Position numbers and translations under genes: made by a program. Source: JACTOJ01 sp032335695 (lineage in GTDB: Bacteria; Bacillota; Clostridia; Clostridiales; Clostridiaceae). Taken from it: a stretch of 50,703 nt of DNA. The notes beneath the pieces are model-generated. The model was not told the DNA's origin. It was given only the letters and a program-made list of their open reading frames with translations, and searched no databases. This document shows positions 35,474 to 44,267 of this stretch, one piece after another (position 1 is the first letter of the stretch; each line of letters begins with the position of its first letter). The stretch spans positions 1-50,703 of the forward strand of contig NZ_JACTOJ010000031.1 in the NCBI RefSeq assembly GCF_032335695.1, in the 5' to 3' direction.

Positions 35474-36799
35474 ATGTCAGCTGTATTATTAAAGTTAATA
35501 TGCCGGATTAACTGGCTACTTCATAAGGAAAAGTTCAAATACTCTCATGAAACTGAGGGCAATGCAGAATTTATGAGCTTTGGTGAAAAGCTTTGGTGGG
35601 GGTATAAATATTTTTTCAATCCAATTGAAAAAGCAGAGAAAGGAAAGCGCATTGAAGAATATTTTAAAAATCAGGATTTAAAATTCTCTTTATTGAAGGG
35701 CTTTGAAGAAACCTCCAGGCTCACGTTTACTGCGGGGGGAGATATTCTGGCTTCTCATCATATACGGACAGATAACACTTCGAAATTATGGGATGAAGCT
35801 GAGGATTTTCTGTTTAATTCCGATATTTGCTGTGCTAACTTAGAAACACCGATAGTTCCTTCAATCTCAGCGAGCTTTGTTCCTAAGAATATACTTAAAG
35901 CTCCTGCTCTTAATAATACACCAGAGGCTTTTGACCTTTTTTATAGAGAAGGCAAAGGAATTAATTTCTTTTCAACGGCCAATAATCATTGTTTTGATAT
36001 GGGTGAAGCAGGATTATTAGAAACACTTGAATTTCTGGATAAAAAGGGCTGTTCTCATGTGGGCACCGCAAGTACCAAGCAGCAGAGGGATGACTTTCAG
36101 CTTGTCACGAAAAACGAGATTCGTATTGCTTTTCTCTCGTATACATTTTCTACCAATGGGAAACCGGTGCCCGAGGATAAAGACTACCTTGTAAATTACA
36201 TAAGACTTAATCGTCCGGATTGTGATATTTCATTGATAAAAAATCATGTGCATGCGGCAAAAACAGAGCGGCAGGCAGATATTGTTATTGCCTGTATTCA
36301 TTGGAGTCTGGAATTTGAGTCATATCCAATCCAAAATGTAATTGATATGGGGCATAAACTGATTTCATTAGGGATAGATATCATTATAGGAAATCACCCA
36401 CATGGCATTCAGCCAATGGAGAAGTATGCTTTTCTTGATCCATACTCCGGAATCACAAAACAGGGGCTAATTATTTATGCACTAGGTGATCTTATTTCCT
36501 GCCACGAACATATTCCTAATTCGCGTCTGAATAATATAGTCCGATTGAATATATCCAAGGGAAGAATAGACGGTAAAGAATTAACTGTAATATCCGATCT
36601 TAAAATCAGACCTATGTATATTTACTCCAAAATGGAAGGGGAACAATGTATTGATTTCAAACTTTTGAATTTTATCAGATTAATGAATGAAATAAATGAA
36701 GAAAATAATCACATGAATTTCGATGAAACAACCGTTAAGGAATTAAAGAGACTTGAAAGGTTAATGTATGAGCTTTTGCATAATGAAATCATGGACTAA
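35474..36799 (+). CDS. CapA-family protein (PGA_cap metallophosphatase fold)
   Basis: A 441-aa CapA/PgsA-like protein with motifs LTFTAGGDIL, NLETPI, STANNHCFDMGEAGL, IIGNHPHGIQP and YALGDLISC, typical of the calcineurin-like CapA fold linked to poly-gamma-glutamate synthesis or breakdown. It lacks the N-terminal TM anchor of PgsA and any signal peptide, so a cytoplasmic enzymatic role is more likely than capsule export. ATG 35474 follows AAGGAGG. It sits between two amidohydrolases, suggesting joint degradation of a glutamyl or other amide compound (inference). Confidence 0.87.
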   Translation: MSAVLLKLICRINWLLHKEKFKYSHETEGNAEFMSFGEKLWWGYKYFFNPIEKAEKGKRIEEYFKNQDLKFSLLKGFEETSRLTFTAGGDILASHHIRTDNTSKLWDEAEDFLFNSDICCANLETPIVPSISASFVPKNILKAPALNNTPEAFDLFYREGKGINFFSTANNHCFDMGEAGLLETLEFLDKKGCSHVGTASTKQQRDDFQLVTKNEIRIAFLSYTFSTNGKPVPEDKDYLVNYIRLNRPDCDISLIKNHVHAAKTERQADIVIACIHWSLEFESYPIQNVIDMGHKLISLGIDIIIGNHPHGIQPMEKYAFLDPYSGITKQGLIIYALGDLISCHEHIPNSRLNNIVRLNISKGRIDGKELTVISDLKIRPMYIYSKMEGEQCIDFKLLNFIRLMNEINEENNHMNFDETTVKELKRLERLMYELLHNEIMD

Positions 36800-36815
36800 T
36801 ATAGGTGGTAAGTAA

Positions 36816-36899
36816 ATGAGGAGCTTAAAGCAGATGTGCGTGATATTAAATTTGTATATATGCACACTGATTACTTTATTAATTCTAAGGGAGGAATGA
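36816..36899 (+). CDS. Possible 27-aa membrane peptide between operon genes
   Basis: ATG 36816 is preceded by AGGTGG at ideal distance and opens a 27-codon frame with one hydrophobic helix (MCVILNLYICTLITLLIL). Its TGA (36897-36899) lies just before the start of the next gene, as in translational coupling. It could be a real small membrane protein or only a device to carry ribosomes to the weakly placed downstream start. Confidence 0.35.
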   Translation: MRSLKQMCVILNLYICTLITLLILREE

Positions 36900-36901
36900 A
36901 A

Positions 36902-38107
36902 TTGATTATTGAAGTTGATAAAATTATTACAGGGGATGGAGCAACAGTATTAAATAACACAGCGATTTTTATTGATGAGAAAGGCTTAATAGGTAAAATT
37001 GGTAGCGCAGAGCAACTTAAGAAATTATATCCACAGGAATGCGTACAGGAATATAAGGATGCCACATTGCTTCCAGGTCTTATAGACATGCATGTTCATA
37101 TTGGTTATTGGTGGACAAAGCCGGACTATAGTGAATATAACGATTTTATGATTGCCTACATGGCTTTAAAGAACTCACAAAGCACCTTTAAGGCAGGTGT
37201 TACAACAATAAGAGACGTAGCTTCTCCAGAACATTTATGCATATCCATGAAAAAGGCAGCTTCAAGAGGTTTTATACAAATACCGCGTATAATTGATTCA
37301 GGTGCTGGAATATGCATGACTGGGGGACATGGCTGGCAGTTAAAGGGTGGTATAAAGGAAGTTAATGGTCCTTGGGAGATTAGAAAAACAGTACGTGAGC
37401 AGATAAAAAATGGAGCTCAATGGATTAAGATTCTATCAAGTCATAGATCTAATACACCAGAGTTCACTCAAGAAGAACTTAACGTTGCTGTTGATGAAGC
37501 TCATAGAGTAGGTGTAAAAATTGCTGTTCATTCTGGAACTCAGCCATCCATACAAATGTGTATTGATGCAGGATTTGATACAATCGAGCATGGTACATAT
37601 TTAACAGTGGATCAGGCACAGCAAATGAAAGAGAAAAATATTGTATGGGTTCCGACAATAATTGCATATACAGGAATTTATGAATATCTAAAAGCTTATG
37701 CAGGTAAAGGCGCAACTGGAAATGTTATGGTTGATGGTGCAATAAAAGATTATGAATACTATAAAAGTGCAGCTGAAGCTTATAGGGATAACTTTGGAAA
37801 ACTTATAAAAACAGGTGTTAAGACCATAGCAGGTACGGATTTGGTTGCTGATGGTGCACCTATTACTCCAGTGGCGTTAGAAATGAAATATATGGTGAAT
37901 TATGGAATGGAACCGCTTGAGGCCATCAAGGCTGCTACCTCAGCTAGTGCTGAGGTACTTGGTATGTCGGATAAAATAGGCCTGATAAAAGAAGGACTAA
38001 TTGCTGATCTTTTGATTGTTGAAGGAGATCCTCTTAAGGATATAGCAAGCATGTCTAACATTGCTGAAGTTTACTATGGAGGAAAATCTGTATATAAAAA
38101 ATTATAA
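36902..38107 (+). CDS. Metal-dependent amidohydrolase (second paralogue)
   Basis: A 401-aa amidohydrolase with a full metal site: MHVHIG (His64/66), Lys176 (WIKILSS), His210, His230 and Asp313 (AGTDLVADG). It is related to the enzyme at 34150 but clearly diverged, so a different substrate within one pathway is likely. The TTG at 36902 is chosen because AAGGGAGG (36887-36894) is 7 nt away; ATG 36896 lies only one base from that SD. Last gene of the operon. A short GCCTT/AAGGC hairpin follows at 38153-38163. Confidence 0.85.
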   Translation: MIIEVDKIITGDGATVLNNTAIFIDEKGLIGKIGSAEQLKKLYPQECVQEYKDATLLPGLIDMHVHIGYWWTKPDYSEYNDFMIAYMALKNSQSTFKAGVTTIRDVASPEHLCISMKKAASRGFIQIPRIIDSGAGICMTGGHGWQLKGGIKEVNGPWEIRKTVREQIKNGAQWIKILSSHRSNTPEFTQEELNVAVDEAHRVGVKIAVHSGTQPSIQMCIDAGFDTIEHGTYLTVDQAQQMKEKNIVWVPTIIAYTGIYEYLKAYAGKGATGNVMVDGAIKDYEYYKSAAEAYRDNFGKLIKTGVKTIAGTDLVADGAPITPVALEMKYMVNYGMEPLEAIKAATSASAEVLGMSDKIGLIKEGLIADLLIVEGDPLKDIASMSNIAEVYYGGKSVYKKL

Positions 38108-38184
38108 ACCATTAATACAAGTTTAAGGTTCAGGCATTGAAATATTTTTAACGCCTTCAAGGCCATTTTATAACTCTAAAAAAT

Positions 38185-38361
38185 TATGAATTTTATTACA
38201 CGGATACAGAGTTGCATAATAAGTGCTTTATCTCAGGTATGGCTGATGTTTATTTATCAAGTGCCAATAAAGGTACGAATACTACAGATAAGATATATGA
38301 GAATGGCGCGTCTAAATTTATCGGAGAAGCTATAAAGTATTACGCTGAAAATAGTAAGTAA
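38185..38361 (+). pseudogene. Remnant of a TipAS-type ligand-binding domain
   Basis: An open stretch ending in TAA reads YEFYYTDTELHNKCFISGMA, then DVYLSS…KIYENGASKFIGEAIKYYAE. The pattern 'f..GMadvYl…kyg.G.akFi.eAIk.Y' is the C-terminus of TipAS domains, which follow MerR HTH domains in drug-sensing regulators. No HTH or start remains. Assignment is tentative. Confidence 0.4.
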
Positions 38362-38420
38362 TGAATTAAAAGGTGATGCTCATTGTGATGAACTTGAACT
38401 AACATGGTAACAAATAAGGA

Positions 38421-38468
38421 AGGCAATAGAAAATATTTTGATTGGTAATTTCTGTATTTTTTATTGCC
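38421..38468 (+). terminator. Hairpin downstream of the TipAS remnant
   Basis: GGCAATAGAAAATA (38421-38434) pairs with TATTTTTTATTGCC (38455-38468) with one mismatch; no good U tract follows on the plus strand. Possible terminator. The rest of 38362-38649 holds nothing I recognise. Confidence 0.35.
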
Positions 38469-38649
38469 GTTTCTGTTCCATTATTACAGATACCCTGTAT
38501 AATATAATTTAACTCAATAACAAACAATCTTTTAGAAAAATTTTCATATATGGCTTGTTTTTTTCACTGGAATATGCTAAGAGGTCTTTTTTACACGAAT
38601 CGTTGCCGTATCCCTATATGTAACCAAATTTTTTAATATTTAATGATTC

Positions 38650-38865
38650 TTAACGATATATCACTTTTTGTTGTACGGCAATTTCCCTTTTAATTTCTAC
38701 AAGTGAATCAATAAAATCAATTGGAATATGCTTGATTTTTAAGCTTTCTATATATTTTTTGTTTCGTTGCTTCCAAGCAGTAATCATTATTATTTCCTCG
38801 AAATCATGAAGAATAAAAATAACAGGGAAAATCCATATAAATATAAATATAAATAATGGTTTCAT
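38650..38865 (-). pseudogene. Truncated HXXEE-domain membrane protein (copy 1)
   Basis: The first ~51 codons (MKPLFIFIFIWIFPVIFILH, then DFEE) are nearly identical to the intact gene at 49826-50350. After HIPIDF the frame enters unrelated sequence (IDSLVEIKREIAVQQK) and stops. About 120 residues are missing, so it is a 3'-truncated duplicate. It differs from copy 2 by a two-codon insertion in the hydrophobic repeat and by a few substitutions. Confidence 0.75.
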
Positions 38866-39006
38866 AAAAAATACCTCCTTTTATAAATAAAATGTCTCAC
38901 TTGTGTCACATGACAATTAATAGTATAATATTATTAAAAAAATAAGCAATAGTTTTAAAGTGCTACAAATAATATGAATTTGTGTCAATAAATGTGGGGA
39001 ATAATC
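38712..39006. repeat. Direct repeat, copy 1 (HXXEE 5' end + divergent promoter)
   Basis: About 295 bp nearly identical to 50203-50495. Differences seen are three substitutions, a 6-bp length change in an ATAAAT tract and a 4-bp (ATAA) length change. It ends exactly at the TetR start codon in this copy and at the IS3 end in the other. Confidence 0.9.
38904..38915. promoter_or_regulatory. TGTCA-CA-TGACA operator in the HXXEE/TetR divergent promoter (copy 1)
   Basis: TGTCACATGACA is a perfect 5-2-5 inverted repeat between the divergent HXXEE and TetR genes. It overlaps TTGTCA on the minus strand (a -35 for HXXEE) and lies upstream of TATAAT on the plus strand. It is the likely TetR operator and is conserved in copy 2 (50389-50400). 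Confidence 0.5.
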
Positions 39007-39573
39007 ATGGAAAAGAAAAACAGAATTAATCCATTATCAATTCAGTCTAAAGAATGGTTAATGAATGCATTATTGGAGTTATTATCAGAGAAACATTATA
39101 ACGAAATAACAATAACAGAAATAGCTTTACGTGCTCAATTAACGAGACGTACATTTTATCGTAATTTTGAGACTAAGGAAGACATCTTAAACATGTACAT
39201 ACAAAAATTATGCTGTGAGTATAAGGAATTGTTACAGGAAGAAATAATATTAAAAGTGCATAATGTTGCAAAAGTTTATTTTACTTTTTGGAATAAACAT
39301 TTAGAGTTTTTAGCTATAATGGAGAAAAATAATTTGTTATTTATGATATTGCAAAAATATAATGAGTACTTACCTGTTCTTCATGGAGAGCTTATAGGTA
39401 ATAATGAAGAACTTGAGAATAGTAATATGTTAGAATACATATTAACTTTTAGTGCTGGGGGCTTCTTTAATACTCTTGTGAAATGGATACATGATGGAGC
39501 CCAAAAATCACCTGAAGAAATTGCTAATATAGTTGATAAAATAATCTTGAAAGGTACACTATTAAATGATTAA
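39007..39573 (+). CDS. TetR/AcrR-family regulator divergent from the HXXEE gene
   Basis: A 188-aa regulator of the DhaS-like TetR branch: SKEWLMNALLELLSEKHYNE then ITITEIALRAQLTRRTFYRN, FETKEDIL, with a helical C-terminal domain ending ILKGTLLND. ATG 39007 follows GTGGGGA. It is divergent from a truncated HXXEE membrane gene; the intact HXXEE gene lies 11 kb away with its own TetR start removed by an IS. TetR-HXXEE pairs are common, so this protein probably still represses the distant copy through the conserved operator. Confidence 0.85.
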   Translation: MEKKNRINPLSIQSKEWLMNALLELLSEKHYNEITITEIALRAQLTRRTFYRNFETKEDILNMYIQKLCCEYKELLQEEIILKVHNVAKVYFTFWNKHLEFLAIMEKNNLLFMILQKYNEYLPVLHGELIGNNEELENSNMLEYILTFSAGGFFNTLVKWIHDGAQKSPEEIANIVDKIILKGTLLND

Positions 39574-39724
39574 AGAAATTGAAATGTGTAAAAGCATAAG
39601 AAAATATATAAATAAGCAAGTTGAAAATGAAAAAATAACTGAGTTACTTGAAAGCGCAAGACTTGCATCATCATGTAATAACACACAACCTTGACACTAT
39701 ATAATAGTAAAATCTGAAGATAGG
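39566..39724 (+). pseudogene. Nitroreductase remnant with in-frame TGA
   Basis: ATG 39566 overlaps the TetR stop and opens MIKEIEMCKSIRKYINKQVE, then ARLASSCNNTQP, the N-terminal FMN-binding pattern of nitroreductases. It is interrupted by TGA at 39692-39694 where Trp (TGG) is expected, and continues HYIIVKSEDR before losing similarity. Most of the domain is deleted. In copy 1 the TetR and this gene probably formed an operon. Confidence 0.65.
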
Positions 39725-39794
39725 TTTTGCGCATTTGTTTTTGTTGATGGAGAAAAAAACCTCTTTATTAAATACGAAAAATCCCTAATAAGAA

Positions 39795-39823
39795 TTGACA
39801 AGACTAATTATATTAGTTATTAT
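39795..39823 (+). promoter_or_regulatory. Promoter with operator for the MBL hydrolase / TetR operon
   Basis: TTGACA (39795-39800), a 17-bp spacer and TATTAT (39818-39823). The spacer contains ACTAAT-TAT-ATTAGT (39803-39817), a perfect 6-3-6 palindrome. It is a likely site for the TetR protein encoded as second gene of this operon. Confidence 0.6.
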
Positions 39824-39874
39824 ACTTATATAGTTAGTTTTGTTCGTTATTAAAGTGAAGGGAAGTGAAAATGT

Positions 39875-40573
39875 ATGAGAATTGTAAATTACAAATCACT
39901 ATATCAACTTACCATTATGCCGAATTTTTTTCCGGTCAATGTTTACGTAATTGAAGAAGAAAAAACACTAACACTCATCGATACTGGGTTGTCTATGATG
40001 GTACCAAAGATTCTTAGATTTTCAGATAGCTTAAGCAAACCTATCACAAGAATTTTGCTTACACATTGCCATACTGATCATATTGGAGGATTGTCAATGC
40101 TTAAAGAAGCACTTCCAAATGCTAAAGTAATTGTGCCCGAAAGAGAAAGTCGATTTATGAATGGCGATTTTTCACTTGATCCAGATGAACCAAATTTACC
40201 ACTAAAAGGTGGTTACTCTAAAAAAGTAATTCCTATCTGTGATGAAACAATTGGACATGGAGATCAAATTGGTTCTTTGACAGCAATATGGACACCGGGA
40301 CATACGCCAGGAACGACCTCTTATTGGAGTGCACAAGATAAAATTCTTATTGTAGGCGATGCATTGCAGACTAAGGGAGGTCTTGCAATTGCTGGTATGA
40401 TCAATTGGAGCTTTCCTTTTCCAGCAATGGCAACTTGGTCTAAAGCATTAGCAATCAAAAGTGCTGAAAAAATACTTGAGATTGAACCAGAAGTAATTGC
40501 ACCTGGCCATGGCAATTTACTTCATAAACCATTATTAGAACTTGAAAAAGCTATACGTAAAGTAAAAAAATAA
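39875..40573 (+). CDS. MBL-fold metallo-hydrolase
   Basis: A 232-aa metallo-beta-lactamase-fold hydrolase with HCHTDH (His64, His66, Asp68, His69), a second metal His in TPGHTPGTTSYW, Asp in VGDAL and a final His in APGHGN: a full binuclear zinc site. It is glyoxalase-II-like in size, without the C-terminal glyoxalase domain. The substrate may be a thioester or lactone, undetermined. Its stop lies 16 bp before the TetR gene. Confidence 0.88.
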   Translation: MRIVNYKSLYQLTIMPNFFPVNVYVIEEEKTLTLIDTGLSMMVPKILRFSDSLSKPITRILLTHCHTDHIGGLSMLKEALPNAKVIVPERESRFMNGDFSLDPDEPNLPLKGGYSKKVIPICDETIGHGDQIGSLTAIWTPGHTPGTTSYWSAQDKILIVGDALQTKGGLAIAGMINWSFPFPAMATWSKALAIKSAEKILEIEPEVIAPGHGNLLHKPLLELEKAIRKVKK

Positions 40574-40589
40574 ATTGCTAGGAGGAAAT

Positions 40590-41180
40590 ATGTCACCAAG
40601 AGCTCAAATAAATTTAATAAAAATACTTGAGGTAGCTATTGATATTTGTAATGAAGAGGGGTATGAACAACTTACATTATCAGATGTTTCCAAAAGACTG
40701 GGCATAAAGACCCCATCACTTTACAACCACATTCAGGGATTATCGGATTTAAAACAAAAAATGGCTAATTACGGCATGCAGCTGTTATATGATTCTGTGA
40801 TACATGCAGCTGTAGGATGTACAGGTGATGATGCAATCATATCAGTTTCAAAAGCGTATATAGAATTTGTGCATAAGCACCCTGGCTTATATCGTTCAAT
40901 ATCAAAAGCTCCGGACCCTTACGAGCCACAATTTGATTCATTAAGTAATCAACTAGTACAAATATTTATTAAGCTTTTGGGAGCTTATGATCTATCAAAG
41001 GAGGAAAGTATCCATGCAGTAAGAGGTTTACGAAGCATGCTGCATGGCTTTTCATCTATTGAGATGGACTTAGGTTTTAGAATTAACTATTCACAGGAGG
41101 ATAGCCTTAACTTTGCTTTGACGGTATTTTTGAACGGATTAAGAAATCTAAAATCTATTGATGATATGGGACATAAATAG
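40590..41180 (+). CDS. TetR-family regulator with WHG-type C-terminal domain
   Basis: A 196-aa TetR protein: HTH at residues 25-50 (LTLSDVSKRLGIKTPSLYNH) and a C-terminal domain with AYIEFVHKHPGLYRSISKAP and AVRGLRSMLHGFSSIE, matching the WHG (TetR_C_33) family. ATG 40590 follows AGGAGG. Operon partner of the MBL hydrolase; probably autoregulates through the palindrome at 39803-39817. The YCII gene follows 55 bp later and may be co-transcribed. Confidence 0.87.
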   Translation: MSPRAQINLIKILEVAIDICNEEGYEQLTLSDVSKRLGIKTPSLYNHIQGLSDLKQKMANYGMQLLYDSVIHAAVGCTGDDAIISVSKAYIEFVHKHPGLYRSISKAPDPYEPQFDSLSNQLVQIFIKLLGAYDLSKEESIHAVRGLRSMLHGFSSIEMDLGFRINYSQEDSLNFALTVFLNGLRNLKSIDDMGHK

Positions 41181-41235
41181 TAATATTTGCTAAAAAATTT
41201 TATTATAACATTAATCAAAAGGAGCTTGAACAAGA

Positions 41236-41514
41236 ATGTATGTATATTTAATGAAAAACATAAAGCCTCTCAATGATGAGCTCATAAAGAGCCACGTTGA
41301 ACATTTAAAACAATTGAAGAGACAAGGTAAACTTGTTCTTTGCGGGCCTTTCACGGATTATCCTGGAGGAATGGTAATTTTTTTAGCTGAGAGTTTTGCT
41401 GAAGCCACGAATATTGCAAAAGCTGATCCTTTTATTGCTTCGGGATGTAAGTCTTTTGAAATCAGAACGCTGGAACCAGCTAATGAAGAAAATAATTACC
41501 TATTAATCGAATAG
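41236..41514 (+). CDS. YCII-family small protein
   Basis: A 92-aa protein with a ferredoxin-like dimeric alpha-beta barrel of the YCII family: MYVYLMKNIKPL, then SHVEHLKQLKRQGKLVLCGP and the strand/helix FLAESFAEATNIAKADPFIA with the conserved His and Asp. YCII proteins are often found with detoxification or ring-cleavage enzymes; function is generally unknown. Probably the third gene of the MBL operon. Confidence 0.8.
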   Translation: MYVYLMKNIKPLNDELIKSHVEHLKQLKRQGKLVLCGPFTDYPGGMVIFLAESFAEATNIAKADPFIASGCKSFEIRTLEPANEENNYLLIE

Positions 41515-41962
41515 AAGGGAATTTTTAAAACTTATGTAATCATACGTTTTTTTGACGAAATATACTTGCCTCCAAGGCCTCACCAGCTTCATGCAGCATT
41601 TTTTCAACATTTAAGGCGTGTGGAGACTTGCGTGTTGCTACAACGAAAAACTATATATTGTGAAAAATATCAAGGAAGCTGCTAGGAAGTGCAAAAATCA
41701 AAAGTAGCATAAAAACCCTCTTACTTTTTTATGTAAAAAGCAAGAGGGTTTTTATGCTTTAGTGTTCGGAAAACCAGCTGATAAGCGTGTGACTCTGACT
41801 GATCTTACTAGATTTATAAGATTTTTATTTTGAGTAATAACAAAAATATACTTATTTGTAAATTGGTAATTGACTTAGTATAATATTATTAAGTAGCATT
41901 TATAATTTAAGAAAAACTATTAAATTTCTATATAGGTCAAATAATTAATTTGGGAGGTATCT
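41515..41962. other. Intergenic stretch with a gene remnant and a strong terminator
   Basis: It contains a 36-codon minus-strand open frame ending at 41540 (VVATRKSPHALNVEKMLHEA, then GEALEASIF) that looks like the protein-coding end of an unrecognised gene, the terminator at 41706-41758, and AT-rich sequence before the next gene. Confidence 0.4.
41706..41758. terminator. Very strong bidirectional terminator
   Basis: AGCATAAAAACCCTCTT (41706-41722) pairs perfectly over 17 bp with AAGAGGGTTTTTATGCT (41742-41758). U-rich tracts lie on both sides inside the stem, so it can stop transcription in both directions. It separates the MBL/TetR/YCII unit from the kinase gene. Confidence 0.8.
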
Positions 41963-42955
41963 ATGGAAAATATTAAAGGCATGATTAAAAAAATAATGTA
42001 TACAGTGTATCAAAATTATGAATTGCTGGATAAAAATATAATTCAGCTTAAATCTGGCTGGGCAGGAAGTATTTATTCATTTTCAATATATGTTAAAAAT
42101 AATATAAATAGAGAACAGAAAGATTATATTATAAAAATTTATTCAGGAAATAAAAAAGGAGCAGAAGATATTGAAAAAGAATGTCAGGCGCTTAAGTTTT
42201 TATCTAAAAGCGGCTATAACGTACCGGAATATATTGGACACGATACTTTGATGAATGAATTTAAATATCCCTTCATGGTTATGGAACGAATAAAAGGTAA
42301 GATGTTTTGGGATATATATCAGGAAGTGGAGATAGAACAGAAAAGGGAAATGGTTATTACATTTAGCAGATTACTATATGATTTACATAAAAAGGACATT
42401 GCAATTACAAAGATCGATAAAACGAAGGTGAAATCAGAAAAGCTTATTGATAACGAATTAGAGGAAATAAAGGAGATACTAGATATTTATAATATAGAAA
42501 AATTAAAACCAATATATTTGTGGTTGGAAAATAAGAAGCATACTGTGGTTGATTTAAGCCCGTCTATTCTTCATCGAGATTATCATCCATGGAATATTAT
42601 TATAAACCAGAGAAATCAGCCTTATGTTATTGATTGGGTATGGGGAATCGGTGATTACAGATTTGATCTTGCATGGACAATCTGTCTGTTGGAAAGGGGA
42701 GGACTTGATTCTTTTGCAGAAGAAGTGCTGACTGCCTATAAGGAGATATTGGGAAAGGAAATAAATAATTTTGATTATTTTAAAGTGCTTTCAACACTGA
42801 GATGGCTGCTCAATGTCTCGGCTTCACTTATTTCTGGTGAAAATCTTAGAGAGGGACAGCGTCAAGCATTTAGTGAATTTTTAAAAACGCCGATCAGAAA
42901 AGCTTGCGAGACCTTTAATGAAATAGCTAATACAGAAATCAGATATACTCTGTAG
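41963..42955 (+). CDS. Phosphotransferase of the APH/choline-kinase family
   Basis: A 330-aa kinase-like protein with ATP-site Lys region (YIIKIYSG), ILHRDYHPWN (catalytic Asp206, Asn211) and VIDWVWG with metal-binding Asp224. It phosphorylates a small hydroxyl or amino compound; aminoglycoside resistance cannot be inferred, as most chromosomal members are uncharacterised. RBS GGGAGGT. It appears monocistronic. Confidence 0.85.
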   Translation: MENIKGMIKKIMYTVYQNYELLDKNIIQLKSGWAGSIYSFSIYVKNNINREQKDYIIKIYSGNKKGAEDIEKECQALKFLSKSGYNVPEYIGHDTLMNEFKYPFMVMERIKGKMFWDIYQEVEIEQKREMVITFSRLLYDLHKKDIAITKIDKTKVKSEKLIDNELEEIKEILDIYNIEKLKPIYLWLENKKHTVVDLSPSILHRDYHPWNIIINQRNQPYVIDWVWGIGDYRFDLAWTICLLERGGLDSFAEEVLTAYKEILGKEINNFDYFKVLSTLRWLLNVSASLISGENLREGQRQAFSEFLKTPIRKACETFNEIANTEIRYTL

Positions 42956-43022
42956 AGGGTTAAGGAGCATTTGCGTCATGGTTTTGTAGAAAATAATAAT
43001 ATTTTATAGTTTAATTATACAC

Positions 43023-43907
43023 TTAGATGTCATTTAAACTAAGCTTAGCAAAATAATCAGTTGCGAACTGACGAAATAATCGCGCTGCCTGTGGTAGATA
43101 GCGTTCTACATTATATGAGAGTGATATGGTTCTTTCACAAACAGGTTCTTCAATATGCAAAAGCTTCATAGAAGTTCCTGTAGATCCACCCCATGTAATT
43201 GAAGGTATAAATGCGATACCCTGCTCTGCTCTAATAAGACCACGAACAGTTGCTGGATCGTCGCTTTCAAATATAACATGAGGATTAAACCCAGCATACT
43301 TGCAAAACTTATCAGTGATTTCCCGAAGGCTCTGACCAGATTTTAGGCTTATGAAATCATCGCCTGCAACCTCGCTTAGATGAATACTTGTTCGGTTAGC
43401 AAGAGGATGTTCAACTGGAACCGCGAGAAAGATTTCTTCCTTTACAATAGGAATATTATTAGTACCTTCAAGCTTAATGTTGGATGAGGAAATGCATAAG
43501 TCAAAATCTGGTTTAGTTATTGAACCAGGGAAATGCTGTATAAGGCTGAAACTTATGTGCGGATATTCCTTGCGAAAGGAACTTAAGAGTTCTGGCAATA
43601 GATTAGAAGCAGCTAATACAGCCAACTTAACGTCTCCAAATGTCTTTCCAGCTAAATCATTAAGTTCATTTTTTCCGTCCTCTAGGGCATTCAATGCTTG
43701 TTCTACTCTTTTTAAAAAAGCTTTACCATATTGATTTAGATGTATATACTTTCCGCGGCGGTCAAACAATAAAACTCCGAGTTCTTTTTCTAAAAGAGAA
43801 ATAGTTTTACTAAGTGCCGGTTGAGGGATATGAAGTTCTTCTGCTGCTCGTGTTACGTGCTCATAGCGAGCAACGGTTTGAAAATATTTAAGTTGTAATA
43901 GTTCCAT
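43023..43907 (-). CDS. LysR-family transcriptional regulator
   Basis: A 294-aa regulator: winged HTH at residues 1-60 (MELLQLKYFQTVARYEHVTR, ELHIPQPALSKTISLLEKEL) and a substrate-binding domain with the effector cleft (about 90-290). ATG 43907 follows AAGGA. LysR proteins usually control a divergent gene, but the divergent side here holds only a 47-codon fragment at 44026, so the original target may be lost. Confidence 0.9.
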   Translation of the reverse strand: MELLQLKYFQTVARYEHVTRAAEELHIPQPALSKTISLLEKELGVLLFDRRGKYIHLNQYGKAFLKRVEQALNALEDGKNELNDLAGKTFGDVKLAVLAASNLLPELLSSFRKEYPHISFSLIQHFPGSITKPDFDLCISSSNIKLEGTNNIPIVKEEIFLAVPVEHPLANRTSIHLSEVAGDDFISLKSGQSLREITDKFCKYAGFNPHVIFESDDPATVRGLIRAEQGIAFIPSITWGGSTGTSMKLLHIEEPVCERTISLSYNVERYLPQAARLFRQFATDYFAKLSLNDI

Positions 43908-44025
43908 AATTAATCCTTCCATACATATAAATGTATATATAATATATATAATTATATATTAGACGTTATATATATTTCAAGCTTATAATAAAAACAAGGA
44001 AGTAAATTGCAAGGTATTGAAAAAA

Positions 44026-44169
44026 ATGAAATTAAATCCACATGGCTTAGTACGATTTGGAAATATTGATGATATAATCATAGATTCACCAAAGCCTGAA
44101 TGTGTTATTGAATATATGATCAGGGGGCCATTCGTAGTGGTACGCGAGTTCCAACATTGGGGAGCGTGA
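44026..44169 (+). CDS. Small ORF or remnant divergent from lysR
   Basis: A 47-codon frame (MKLNPHGLVRFGNIDDIIID, ending VVVREFQHWGA) with AAGG about 11 nt upstream. The sequence looks like real protein but I do not recognise the family. It is too short for a typical LysR target and is probably the 5' end of a truncated gene. Apart from this frame, 43908-44267 holds no feature I can support. Confidence 0.3.
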   Translation: MKLNPHGLVRFGNIDDIIIDSPKPECVIEYMIRGPFVVVREFQHWGA

Positions 44170-44267
44170 TTCCAGTGAGAATACGTTGAGGTAGTCTAAA
44201 TCAGAGGTTAGTGGGAGCTATAGAATTGGATAATATAATTTTAAAATAAAAAATGGGAGTGATTATT

